Source: Amycolatopsis sp. NBC_01488 (GTDB lineage: Bacteria > Actinomycetota > Actinomycetes > Mycobacteriales > Pseudonocardiaceae). From it: DNA of 64,000 bases. The DNA is taken from positions 3,972,001-4,036,000 of the forward strand of contig NZ_CP109434.1 in NCBI RefSeq assembly GCF_036227105.1, read 5' to 3'. Positions 54,873 through 62,957 of the stretch are shown one piece after another. A program made the position numbers and the translations under genes. Within the stretch, counting starts at the first letter, position 1. Each line of letters starts with the position of its first letter. The notes beneath the pieces are model-generated. The model worked only from the letters and a program-made list of their open reading frames with translations, searched no databases and was not told where the DNA came from.

Positions 54873-55481
54873 CTACCGTGCACGGTGCTGCAGGCCGCTC
54901 CACAGCACGTCCATGGCGTATTCGGTGGCGGTTTCCGGGCTCACTTCGTCGTGCCGCTCGCACCAGATCGCGAGCCGTTCGCAGGCGCCGACGACGAATT
55001 CCGCGGCCGCTTCGGCTCGAAGGTCGTCGCCGCTGTCGAAGTAGCCGCTCATCAGTGCGGCGATCAGGTCGGTCTGCTGGCGCCGGGTCTCCTCGACCTC
55101 GTCGGCGGCCGGGGTGCCGATCAACGCCATCTCGTGGCGCAGCAGCGACCACGCCTCGCGGCGCTCGCGGATGAAGACGAAGAACGCCAGCAGGCCGCGG
55201 CGCAGGGCTTCTTCGGCCGTGGCCGCGCCGACCGTGGCCTGCTCGGTGACCTCGCGCAGCACCGACCGCGACTCGCGGATGCACGCCAGCAGCAGGCCTT
55301 CCTTCGAGTTGAAGTACTCGTAGAGCATCGGCTTCGAGACGCCCACCAGCTCGGCGATCTCGTCCATGGACGCCGCCGCGTAGCCGCGCGCCGAAAACAC
55401 CTGCTCGGCGACCTCGACCATCTGCCGCATCCGCTCGGCTCGGGGCATGCGCTTGCGCTTCGCGGTGGTCACGGGCGACAC
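54873..55481 (-). CDS. TetR/AcrR-family regulator
   Basis: The 202-residue repressor has a helix-turn-helix at about residues 40-62 (ASMDEIAELVGVSKPMLYEYFNSKEGLL) after a basic leader. The ligand-binding domain includes TAEEALRRGLLAFFVFIRERREAWSLL. It is read divergently from the Baeyer-Villiger monooxygenase across 63 bases containing a perfect CTACCGGTAG palindrome, and very likely represses that gene. GTG at 55472 is an alternative start. Confidence 0.88.
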   Translation of the reverse strand: MSPVTTAKRKRMPRAERMRQMVEVAEQVFSARGYAAASMDEIAELVGVSKPMLYEYFNSKEGLLLACIRESRSVLREVTEQATVGAATAEEALRRGLLAFFVFIRERREAWSLLRHEMALIGTPAADEVEETRRQQTDLIAALMSGYFDSGDDLRAEAAAEFVVGACERLAIWCERHDEVSPETATEYAMDVLWSGLQHRAR

Positions 55482-55482
55482 T

Positions 55483-55508
55483 CTACCGGTAGTAACCTAC
55501 TCTGAGTA
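55483..55508. promoter_or_regulatory. Operator-like dyads between tetR and monooxygenase
   Basis: The shared promoter region has a perfect 10-base palindrome CTACCGGTAG (55483-55492) directly before the TetR start and, six bases on, TACTC-T-GAGTA (55498-55508), another perfect dyad. GAGTAA recurs at 55520. Sites like these fit repression of both divergent genes by the TetR protein. Confidence 0.6.
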
Positions 55509-55544
55509 AGCTGGACGACGAGTAACAGGCAACCGGGAGGCGCG

Positions 55545-57002
55545 ATGGGCAACCGCACGGAGACCGGGGTCGTCATCGTCGGGACCGGGTTCTCCGGTCT
55601 CGGCATGGCGATCCAGCTGCGCAAAGAGGGGCGGGACGACTTCGTCATCCTCGAAAAGGCGCACGACGTCGGCGGCACGTGGCGGGACAACAGCTACCCC
55701 GGGTGCGCCTGCGACATCCCGTCGCACATGTACTCGTTCTCCTTCGCGCAGAACCCGGGCTGGTCGCGGGCGTACTCGCCGCAGCCGGAGATCTGGCGCT
55801 ACCTGCGCGAGGTCGCCGACCAGCACGACCTGCGGAAGTTCATCCGCTTCGGCCAGGAGATGACCGGCGCCCGCTGGGACGCCGACGAGAACCGCTGGCA
55901 CGTCGCCACGAGGGGCGGCGACGAGTTCGCCGGGACCGCGCTGGTCGCCGGGGTCGGCGCGCTGCACCTGCCGATGATCCCGGACCTCCCCGGTATCGAG
56001 AGCTTCGGAGGCCCGGCCTACCACTCCGCCCGGTGGCGCCACGACGTCGACCTCAAGGGCAAGAAGGTCGCCGTCATCGGCACCGGCGCCAGCGCGGTCC
56101 AGTTCGTGCCGAAGATCGCGCCCGAGGTCGAAGAGCTGACGCTGTTCCAGCGCACGCCGCCGTGGATCATGCCGAAGGCCGACCACGAGATGTCCGGGCG
56201 CACGCGGGCGCTGTTCAAGGCGTTCCCGCCGGCCCAACGCGCCTACCGGAACGCGCTCTACTGGCTGCTCGAAGCGCGCGCCATCGGCTTCAACGGCCAG
56301 TCGTGGGTGATGAAGATCGGCCAGCGCCTGGCCAAGCGCACCATCGATGGCGCGATCAAGGACCCGGTGCTGCGGCACAAGGTCACCCCGGACTACACCA
56401 TGGGCTGCAAGCGCGTGCTGATCTCCAACGACTACTACCCGGCGCTGGCGCGGGACAACGTCGACGTCGTCACCGACGGCGTGAAGGAGGTCCGGGCGCA
56501 CAGCGTCGTGGACGCCGCGGGTGTCGAGCACGAGGCCGACGTGATCATCTACGGCACCGGCTTCCACGTCACCGACGCCTTCGACGACCTGGAGATCGTC
56601 GGCCGTGACGGGCGGAACCTCGGCAAGGAGTGGGCGACCGAGGGGATGCGGACGCACCTCGGGATCACCGTCGCCGGCTTCCCGAACCTGTTCTTCCTGC
56701 TCGGCCCGAACACCGGCCTCGGCCACAACTCCGTCGTGTTCATGATCGAGGCGCAGATCTCCTACGTCGCCGAGGCGCTGCGGCTGGCCCGCGGCAAGGC
56801 CATCGAGCCGAAGCCCGAGGTGCAGGAGCGGTTCAACACGCGGATCCAGCGCAAGCTGGCGAAGGGCATCTGGACGCGCGGGGGCTGCAAGAGCTGGTAC
56901 CTGGACGCGAAGGGCGTCAACCGGACGATCTGGCCGGGCTTCACCTGGCGGTACTGGCTGGACACGCGGAAGGTGCGGCGCGAGGACTTCCTGGTCGGCT
57001 GA
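55545..57002 (+). CDS. Baeyer-Villiger-type flavin monooxygenase
   Basis: The 485-residue enzyme has two Rossmann motifs (VVIVGTGFSGLGMAIQL for FAD near residue 10; VAVIGTGASAVQFVPKIAP for NADPH near 176) and the BVMO fingerprint FGGPAYHSARW at 154-164 (F-x-G-x-x-x-H-x-x-x-W). DVGGTWRDNSYPGCACDIPSHMYSFSF and IIYGTGFHVTD complete it. It should insert oxygen next to a ketone or oxidise an amine/sulfide with NADPH. The divergent TetR regulator suggests induction by a substrate. Substrate unknown. Confidence 0.92.
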   Translation: MGNRTETGVVIVGTGFSGLGMAIQLRKEGRDDFVILEKAHDVGGTWRDNSYPGCACDIPSHMYSFSFAQNPGWSRAYSPQPEIWRYLREVADQHDLRKFIRFGQEMTGARWDADENRWHVATRGGDEFAGTALVAGVGALHLPMIPDLPGIESFGGPAYHSARWRHDVDLKGKKVAVIGTGASAVQFVPKIAPEVEELTLFQRTPPWIMPKADHEMSGRTRALFKAFPPAQRAYRNALYWLLEARAIGFNGQSWVMKIGQRLAKRTIDGAIKDPVLRHKVTPDYTMGCKRVLISNDYYPALARDNVDVVTDGVKEVRAHSVVDAAGVEHEADVIIYGTGFHVTDAFDDLEIVGRDGRNLGKEWATEGMRTHLGITVAGFPNLFFLLGPNTGLGHNSVVFMIEAQISYVAEALRLARGKAIEPKPEVQERFNTRIQRKLAKGIWTRGGCKSWYLDAKGVNRTIWPGFTWRYWLDTRKVRREDFLVG

Positions 57003-57007
57003 CCGAG

Positions 57008-57055
57008 GGTCGTGAGTGGGAAACGGTGTTCTAACCCTGTTTCCCACTCACGACC
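57008..57055. terminator. Bidirectional terminator
   Basis: A perfect 17-base-pair stem (GGTCGTGAGTGGGAAAC at 57008-57024 with its complement at 57039-57055) encloses a 14-base loop between the convergent monooxygenase and XRE-type genes. It can serve both. Confidence 0.88.
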
Positions 57056-57063
57056 GGGCGGGA

Positions 57064-57567
57064 TCAGCGGGAGACGTAGCGGCGGAGGCGGGCGATCAGG
57101 TCGACGGTCGGCAGCCCGCACAGCTCGGCCATGCGCTCGAGCGCCGGCAGGTCGAGCGCGACCTCGGCGGCGCCGTGCTCGCCGCCCTGGCGCAGCCGGT
57201 CCTCGGCCCAGCGGCGCAACGGCAGCAGGTCGGCGGAGGCGTCGGCGACGACCTTGCGCAGGTCGACGCGGACCCGGCCCGGCTCGTCGACGAACACCCG
57301 GCGGTGCACCTTGGCCAGCAGGTCCTGGGGCAGCTCGTCCATCGCGACGCACAGCTCCACCAGGCGCACCACGGAACACTGTCTGGTGCCCAGTTCGTAG
57401 GTGGCCAGCGTCTGCAGCGAAATCTCGCTCTGCAGGTGCTGGTTCAGCTCCTTGCGCGTCCAGCCTCGGCTGCGCCTGAGCTTGCGGAGCTCGTCCCCGA
57501 GTATCCGCTGGTAGTCCTCGGCGTCGATCAGCACATCAATGTCCCCTACCGTGCTCTCCCGCGGCAT
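57064..57567 (-). CDS. XRE-type helix-turn-helix regulator
   Basis: The 167-residue regulator has an XRE helix-turn-helix at roughly residues 23-58 (RILGDELRKLRRSRGWTRKELNQHL, SLQTLATYELGTRQCSVVRLVELCVAMD) and a C-terminal half (VFVDEPGRVRVDLRKVVAD, LPALERMAELCGLPTVDLIARLRR). This layout is shared by a conserved actinobacterial family of unknown target. The ATG at 57567 is used; GTG 57534 with AGGGGAC upstream is an alternative. Confidence 0.8.
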   Translation of the reverse strand: MPRESTVGDIDVLIDAEDYQRILGDELRKLRRSRGWTRKELNQHLQSEISLQTLATYELGTRQCSVVRLVELCVAMDELPQDLLAKVHRRVFVDEPGRVRVDLRKVVADASADLLPLRRWAEDRLRQGGEHGAAEVALDLPALERMAELCGLPTVDLIARLRRYVSR

Positions 57568-57775
57568 CCGCACGGTGGTGACAAGTTTCCCGTGCAGGTG
57601 CACCCTCACGTGTATGTAAGTGCGCGGGAGCCCGGCCCTTACGCGGTTTCGGGCATGTCTTTGATACCGATTACGCGAGTTAGGCCTAACGGGTTAACGA
57701 CAGGTAGCTGGGTGTGCAAATTGCAGTTTGCAGGCTTCGGAACCATCGATTGCGCCGCTGGTGAGGTGCCTGCCC

Positions 57776-59425
57776 TCAGTTGACGCAGGGGACGCCTTCG
57801 GCCGTGATCGGCTGGTCGTCGGCGGCCGGCGGCGGGGCGGGGGCCTGCGACGTCGCGCCGGAGGCGGCACCCGAACCGGTGCTCGCGTCGGTGGCCGGCC
57901 CCTGGTAGTCCGAGCCGAGGAACACCATCACGTGCCCGGCCGAGACGCTCTTGTCCTCCTGGATCGTCGGCGAGCCGCCGAGGGCGTCGGCGACCGCCTG
58001 GCCCTTGTCCTTGCCGCCCTTGGGCACCCAGATCACCGTCGTCTTGCGCGCGGTCGAGTTCGCCGTGTCGCCGGAGGTGAAGCCCTTGCTCTCGAGGGTC
58101 TTCGCGACGCTCGCGGCCAGCCCGGTCTTGCCGGAGGCGTTGCGGACGTCGACCGTGGTCGCCTTGTTCGCGGGGTCGGCCTGCTGCGCGGGCGGCGCCG
58201 TCTGGCCCGGCTGCGGCCCGGCGAGCCCCTGCACGAACTGCTTCACCTCGGCCGGGTCGACCTGGATGGCGACGCCGTCCTCGGGCGTCTTGTACTCGAC
58301 GTTCTTCACCGGGATGGTGCGGAACTCGAGCTGCCCGCCGGTCAGGCCCTTCATCTGCTGGGCGAACCCGAAGATGTCCCAGTTCTGGTTGAGCACGACC
58401 GACTTCTTGATGGCGTCGATCAGGTCGTTGAGCTTGGCCGGGTTGGTCAGCGTGCCGGCCGAGAGCACCTTGCGCGCCATGCCGGCCATGAACACCTGCT
58501 GCCGGACGACCCGGTCGAGGTCGCCGTTGGGCAGGCCGTGGCGCTGCCGGACGAACTCGAGCGCCTGGACGCCGGAGATCGTGTGCTGGCCCTTGGTGAA
58601 GTCCGCGCCGGAGTACTCGTCCTTGACGTTGTTCTTCAGGCAGACGTCGACGCCGCCGATGGCCGTCGTGATGTCGCTGAAGCCGAGCAGGTTGACCGCG
58701 GCGTAGTTGTCGATGGTCGACCCGGTGAGCTTCTCGATGGTCTCGATCAGCTTCTTCGCGCCGGCCTGGTTGGCCTGGACGTCGAGCTGCTTCGGGTCCG
58801 TGACGCCCTGCTTCTGCAGGTCCTTGCGAGCCTGCAGCATCGCTCGGGCGTACGCGGAGTTGATCTTGTGCTTGCCGTAGCCGGGGATGTCGACGTAGGA
58901 GTCGCGCGGCAGCGACATCGCGACGGCCTTGCTGCCGTCGTTCGGGATGTGCACGAAGATCAGCGAGTCGGTGTTGAGCTCGCCGTTGGAGTCGCCGGCG
59001 CGCAGCTGGTCGAGCACCTCACGCGGCAGCGGGTTGCCTTGGGCGTCGGTGCGGCTGTCGAGACCGACGAGCAGGATGTCGCGGGCGCCGTCGGCGGGCT
59101 TGTCGCCCCCGCCGCCGTCGCTGATCACGTTCGCGTAGTTCAGCCCGTTGACCAGGCCCTGCATGGCGGCCCACGCGTACCCGGTCAGGCCCATCACCAG
59201 CAGCGACACGACGGTCAGCGCGATCTTCGCGCCGCGGAAGGAGTTGTGGCGGGCGCGCGGGGCCGGCCGCGGCTGGGGACGGCCCGGCGGCGGCGTGCGG
59301 CGCGCGTCCACCGGCTCGCGGCGGGGCGACGGGCGCCGCGGTGGTGGCGTGCGCCGGCCTGGCTCGTCCTGCCGGGGCCGGGCGGGGCGGCGGTCGCCTT
59401 GCCCGTTCCGAGGCGGGTGATCCAC
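57776..59425 (-). CDS. LCP-family (LytR-CpsA-Psr) cell-wall glycopolymer ligase
   Basis: The 549-residue membrane protein has a long basic, proline-rich cytoplasmic tail (1-62), one transmembrane helix (about 66-88), the LCP catalytic domain (ARDILLVGLDSRTD, AMSLPRDSYVDIPGYGKHKINSAYA, EFVRQRHGLPNGDLDRVVRQQVFM with the Arg/Asp pyrophosphate site) and a C-terminal LytR_C domain. LCP enzymes attach teichoic acids, arabinogalactan or capsule polymers to peptidoglycan on the outer face of the membrane. It lies 143 bases downstream of the lipid-modifying fusion gene, in the same direction. Confidence 0.92.
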   Translation of the reverse strand: MDHPPRNGQGDRRPARPRQDEPGRRTPPPRRPSPRREPVDARRTPPPGRPQPRPAPRARHNSFRGAKIALTVVSLLVMGLTGYAWAAMQGLVNGLNYANVISDGGGGDKPADGARDILLVGLDSRTDAQGNPLPREVLDQLRAGDSNGELNTDSLIFVHIPNDGSKAVAMSLPRDSYVDIPGYGKHKINSAYARAMLQARKDLQKQGVTDPKQLDVQANQAGAKKLIETIEKLTGSTIDNYAAVNLLGFSDITTAIGGVDVCLKNNVKDEYSGADFTKGQHTISGVQALEFVRQRHGLPNGDLDRVVRQQVFMAGMARKVLSAGTLTNPAKLNDLIDAIKKSVVLNQNWDIFGFAQQMKGLTGGQLEFRTIPVKNVEYKTPEDGVAIQVDPAEVKQFVQGLAGPQPGQTAPPAQQADPANKATTVDVRNASGKTGLAASVAKTLESKGFTSGDTANSTARKTTVIWVPKGGKDKGQAVADALGGSPTIQEDKSVSAGHVMVFLGSDYQGPATDASTGSGAASGATSQAPAPPPAADDQPITAEGVPCVN

Positions 59426-59568
59426 GCGGGCGACTCCTCACTGCTTCGATCGGCGGTCCTGGGCTTGGGACGCATGGTGCCCGCACCTGGTTGCCGTAGC
59501 GTTACACATCCCCTGGTCAATGTGGCACGCACCACCCAGTTTCCCGCATCCGCGTGGGTTACGCCTGG

Positions 59569-61722
59569 TCAGGACGTCGCATTTGCCGCTTCGCGGGCCG
59601 GCAGCAGGGTGCCGGCGGCCGCGAGCAGGGCGAACCCGGCGGTCGCCGCGTGCAGCGTGACGCCGAGGAGCTCGGACGTGCCGCCGCCGTCGGCGAACAG
59701 GAGCGAAGGTGCGCAGGCCAGCGCGGTTGCGAGCCAGGTGCCGGTCGCCGCGCCGGCGCCGAGCCGGATCGTGTGCAGCAGGAACACCCCGAGCAGCAGG
59801 TGCACCAGGCTCTGGATCGGGTCGAGCCGCAGGCCCAGCAGGTCGGCGTCGGCGGCCACCCCGCCGAAGCGGGTCAGCGCGAAGCCGAACACGCCGAGCG
59901 TCGCGTAGCCGATGCCGAACCCGGCCGCGGCCCTGGTCAGCAGCACCGACCGGCGGCCGGGGAGCTCGGCCGCGCGGGGCCGCCGGACGCCGTGTCCGTG
60001 CCGTTCGAACCACCAGAAGACCAGCGTCGCGGGCACCGCCAGCAGCCCGACGGCGACCAGCGTCCGCGGCCGGACCAGCCAGCTCAGCCCGTCGGCGATC
60101 CGGCCGGGGAGGTAGACGAGCGCGACCAGCAGCAGCATCCCGGCGAGGAACGCCAGGTAGAGGCTCATCGGCGCGCGCACCACAAACCGGCAGGCGGCGG
60201 TGACGCGCGGGTGATCGCCTAGACGCGCCAGCGGGTCGGCCAGCAGCCCCAGCACGCCGAGCTGGGCCAACCCGAGCAGCAGCACGCCCCACGGCGGCGC
60301 CGAGAACGCCGCCGGGGCGCCCGGACTGCCGAGCAGGACGGGTGGCCCGCCTCGCAGGACACTCGCCACGGCGAGGCCCGCGACCCCGGTCGCGGCGGCC
60401 AGGGCAAGCAGGCGTCGTGACGGGCGTACGCCGTCAGCGTGCGGGAAGGCGAGTTGCTGGGCGAGGAGCGCGAGGGCGAACGTCGCCGCGTAGCGCGGGA
60501 GCGGCGAGCCGGTCACGTCCGCGGCCAGCTCCCCGGCGACGACCAGCGCGAGCAGCCCGGCGGCCGCGGGCACGGGAGCCCGGCGGTGCAGCGCGAGCAG
60601 CGGCGGCGCGCAGACGATCGTCAGCAGGTAGACCCCGAGCAGCCACAACGGGTGCAGCGCGATGCGCATGACCGTCGCGTTCGTCCCCGCCGGGATGCCG
60701 AGCAGTTCGAGCGCCAACGGCGTCAGCAGCGCGACGACCGCGAAGATCAACGCCGGGCGCAGCAGCGGGCTGGAGCGCTCGGCCAGGTAGTGGCGGTAGC
60801 CGCCGCCCGCGTCCAGTTCGGCGCGCCAGCCGGCCGCGTTGGCGTGGCCGCCGGCGAAGTAGATCAGCGGGACGAGCTGGGTGAGCCACGTCAGCGGCCA
60901 CAGCGCCGTTTCGGGGGCACCGGCCCAGTCCGCGAGCGCCGTCACCGACTCGCCGAGGAGCAGGAGGACGACCCCGCCCGCGCCGAGCAGCGCCCACCGG
61001 CTGACCGGCGCCGGGGCTGCCGCGGGCACCGGCACCCGCGGCTCACGGCGGGCACGCAGCCAGCCGCGCAGCCGGAACACCAGCAGGCAGCCGATCACGA
61101 GCACGCCGGCGACCATCGGGCCGATCGGGTCGCCGACCGGCGGGCCCCAGCGCTGGTGCCACGAGTTGACGACCAGGCCGGCCGAGTAGAGCGACGCGAC
61201 GACCCGGCAGGTGCCCGCGGAGTTCATCGGGTTGAGGTCGCAGGCGTGGTGCATGTCGTGCGACAGCTGGTTGTCCAGCGCTTCGCGGACCTCCGGGCCG
61301 AGCGGGTGGCCCTTGCGATCGGCATAGCGCAGCAGGTCGTAGCCGAGGTCGTGGGCCTTGCACGGCACCGCGTAGTCCCACTTCGTGTTGTCGTCGCCCC
61401 ACGGTGTCGAGCAGCCGCCGTCGACGTGGACGGCGCGGACCGTGCCGTCGCGGGCCGGCATCGCACCCGGGGTGACGCCGCTTAGCGCGGTGAAGTCCTT
61501 CGGCAGCAGCGCGAGCGCGTCGGGGTGCGGACCCGGGTGGACCAGCGCCTCGATCGCGTTCTGCGCGGCGAGCACGTCGCCGGTGGGCGGCCCCTGGTCC
61601 GGCGGGGCGGGCGGGCGCGAGGAGATCAGGCCGAAGCCGAAGACGACCAGCAGGACCAGCAGCAGCCAGCCGGACGTCGACCAGGGTCGGCGGACACGGG
61701 ACGGCTCGGTCGGGACTGGCAT
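59569..61722 (-). CDS. Phospholipase A2 / membrane acyltransferase / DUF4383-like fusion
   Basis: The 717-residue protein joins three parts. After an N-terminal signal/anchor helix (17-34), residues 95-180 form a prokaryotic phospholipase A2 domain with the catalytic His124-Asp125 pair in CKAHDLGYDLL and Cys104, 121, 161 and 172 for disulfides. Residues 235-575 are a polytopic acyltransferase-3-like domain (TQLVPLIYFAGGHANAAGWRA, GGGYRHYL). Residues 593-717 are a four-helix DUF4383-like segment (GYATLGVFGFALTRFGG, DPIQSLVHLLLG). The domain order suggests deacylation and reacylation of membrane lipids by one protein. The start ATG has upstream context free of genes. Confidence 0.8.
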   Translation of the reverse strand: MPVPTEPSRVRRPWSTSGWLLLVLLVVFGFGLISSRPPAPPDQGPPTGDVLAAQNAIEALVHPGPHPDALALLPKDFTALSGVTPGAMPARDGTVRAVHVDGGCSTPWGDDNTKWDYAVPCKAHDLGYDLLRYADRKGHPLGPEVREALDNQLSHDMHHACDLNPMNSAGTCRVVASLYSAGLVVNSWHQRWGPPVGDPIGPMVAGVLVIGCLLVFRLRGWLRARREPRVPVPAAAPAPVSRWALLGAGGVVLLLLGESVTALADWAGAPETALWPLTWLTQLVPLIYFAGGHANAAGWRAELDAGGGYRHYLAERSSPLLRPALIFAVVALLTPLALELLGIPAGTNATVMRIALHPLWLLGVYLLTIVCAPPLLALHRRAPVPAAAGLLALVVAGELAADVTGSPLPRYAATFALALLAQQLAFPHADGVRPSRRLLALAAATGVAGLAVASVLRGGPPVLLGSPGAPAAFSAPPWGVLLLGLAQLGVLGLLADPLARLGDHPRVTAACRFVVRAPMSLYLAFLAGMLLLVALVYLPGRIADGLSWLVRPRTLVAVGLLAVPATLVFWWFERHGHGVRRPRAAELPGRRSVLLTRAAAGFGIGYATLGVFGFALTRFGGVAADADLLGLRLDPIQSLVHLLLGVFLLHTIRLGAGAATGTWLATALACAPSLLFADGGGTSELLGVTLHAATAGFALLAAAGTLLPAREAANATS

Positions 61723-61884
61723 GGTCCCAGGGTGCCAGCACCGTCACGGCGGCGACATGGGGACAGCCCCCAGGCCGGTGCTGCCCGATCGGGTGGCGCG
61801 CGGGTCTGCCCCTTCTTACGTTCCGCGCTCGCCCCGCCTCGGCGAGACTGGCCGTGGGGGTGCGGCGGACCAGGAGGGCGTGCG

Positions 61885-62805
61885 GTGGGCTCGACCGATC
61901 CCGGCGGCACGCGGCCCGCCGTGCCCGTGGCGGACATGGTGCGTGCGTTGCGCCGGCTCGCTCCGGGTGCGGCCCTGCGGCCGGTTTCTCCTCAGCTGGC
62001 CGTGCTGGCGTCCGCGCTGCGGCACCATTCGCCCGCGGAACTGGCCCTTCGTTGTCCTTCGACGGTCGTGCAGGTGGTGCTGGCCGCGCAGGTGCGCGCG
62101 CTCGACCGGGCGATGACGGGGTGGTTCGGCTCGGGCGTCCCGGAGGCGGCGCGGCTGGTCCGCGCGGCCCGGTTCAGCGGAAGGTGTCGGACGGGCGCGC
62201 TGCCGGCCCGGCTTCGCGCCGAGCCGGGACTGCGGGCGGCGGCGCTGGACTGGGCGGAGGCCGGCGGCGGGCGGCTCCTCGCGGACGAGCTGCGCGGAGT
62301 GCCGCTGGTCCCGGACGGCGAGGACGGCCGCCGGGCGGCGGAGCTGGTGGTGGCCGCGTTGCTGCCGCGGGCGGAAGTCGGCGCGGGGGATCGGGAGGTG
62401 CTGGTGCCGCGGATCACGGCGGTCCGGGACGGGACCGGGTTCCTCGAGGTCCGCTCGGTGCGCGTGGGCGAGCGCGGGTTCCGGGTCGACGTCCGGGCCG
62501 ATCCACCGGTGGACTTCGTGCGCGAGAGCCTCGCCCTGCGCGCGCTGTGGTGGAACGGCCTCGGCCGGGTGACCGACGACCTCGGCCACGAGTACCTCGT
62601 CCTGCGCAAGGACCCGGACGGCACCGGGATCGTGCGTCACTGGTGCCACCCCCGCCCGGCGCCCGGGGCCCGGGTGCTGCGCCTGGAGTCGGCGGGTTAC
62701 CGCGGCGAACTGCTCCGCCTCGACACGGCGGCGCCGGGGACGTCGGCCGAGGTGCTGGTGAAGCGGGAACTGACGGTCCGGCTGGGGTGTGAGCGGCTGG
62801 AGTAG
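61885..62805 (+). CDS. Hypothetical protein
   Basis: The 306-residue product is Arg- and Leu-rich with no recognised family. The N-terminal half is helical (VRALRRLAPGAALRPVSPQLAVLASAL) and the C-terminal half beta-rich (VRSVRVGERGFRVDVRADPP, HEYLVLRKDPDGTGIVRHWCHPRPAPG, LVKRELTVRLGCERLE). No signal peptide or membrane helix is visible. AGGAGGGC eight bases before GTG 61885 sets the start. It is divergent from the phospholipase fusion across about 160 bases. Confidence 0.65.
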   Translation: MGSTDPGGTRPAVPVADMVRALRRLAPGAALRPVSPQLAVLASALRHHSPAELALRCPSTVVQVVLAAQVRALDRAMTGWFGSGVPEAARLVRAARFSGRCRTGALPARLRAEPGLRAAALDWAEAGGGRLLADELRGVPLVPDGEDGRRAAELVVAALLPRAEVGAGDREVLVPRITAVRDGTGFLEVRSVRVGERGFRVDVRADPPVDFVRESLALRALWWNGLGRVTDDLGHEYLVLRKDPDGTGIVRHWCHPRPAPGARVLRLESAGYRGELLRLDTAAPGTSAEVLVKRELTVRLGCERLE

Positions 62806-62957
62806 GCCGGCGCGGGGCCACGCGGCGTGGATTCCGCAGCGGTCAGCCTGCTCTTGTTGGGAGCCCTGCCGGGGTGTCATGAGCGGCCGGTGCCGCTCGC
62901 ACTCGGGAAGCGGACGGCTGCTCGCGGCTGAAGCGTGACAGGCCGGGCCCGGTGAAC

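Noticed and set aside
57728..59908. A 726-codon plus-strand frame across the LCP gene.
   Set aside because: Antisense shadow; the LCP protein on the minus strand has all family motifs.
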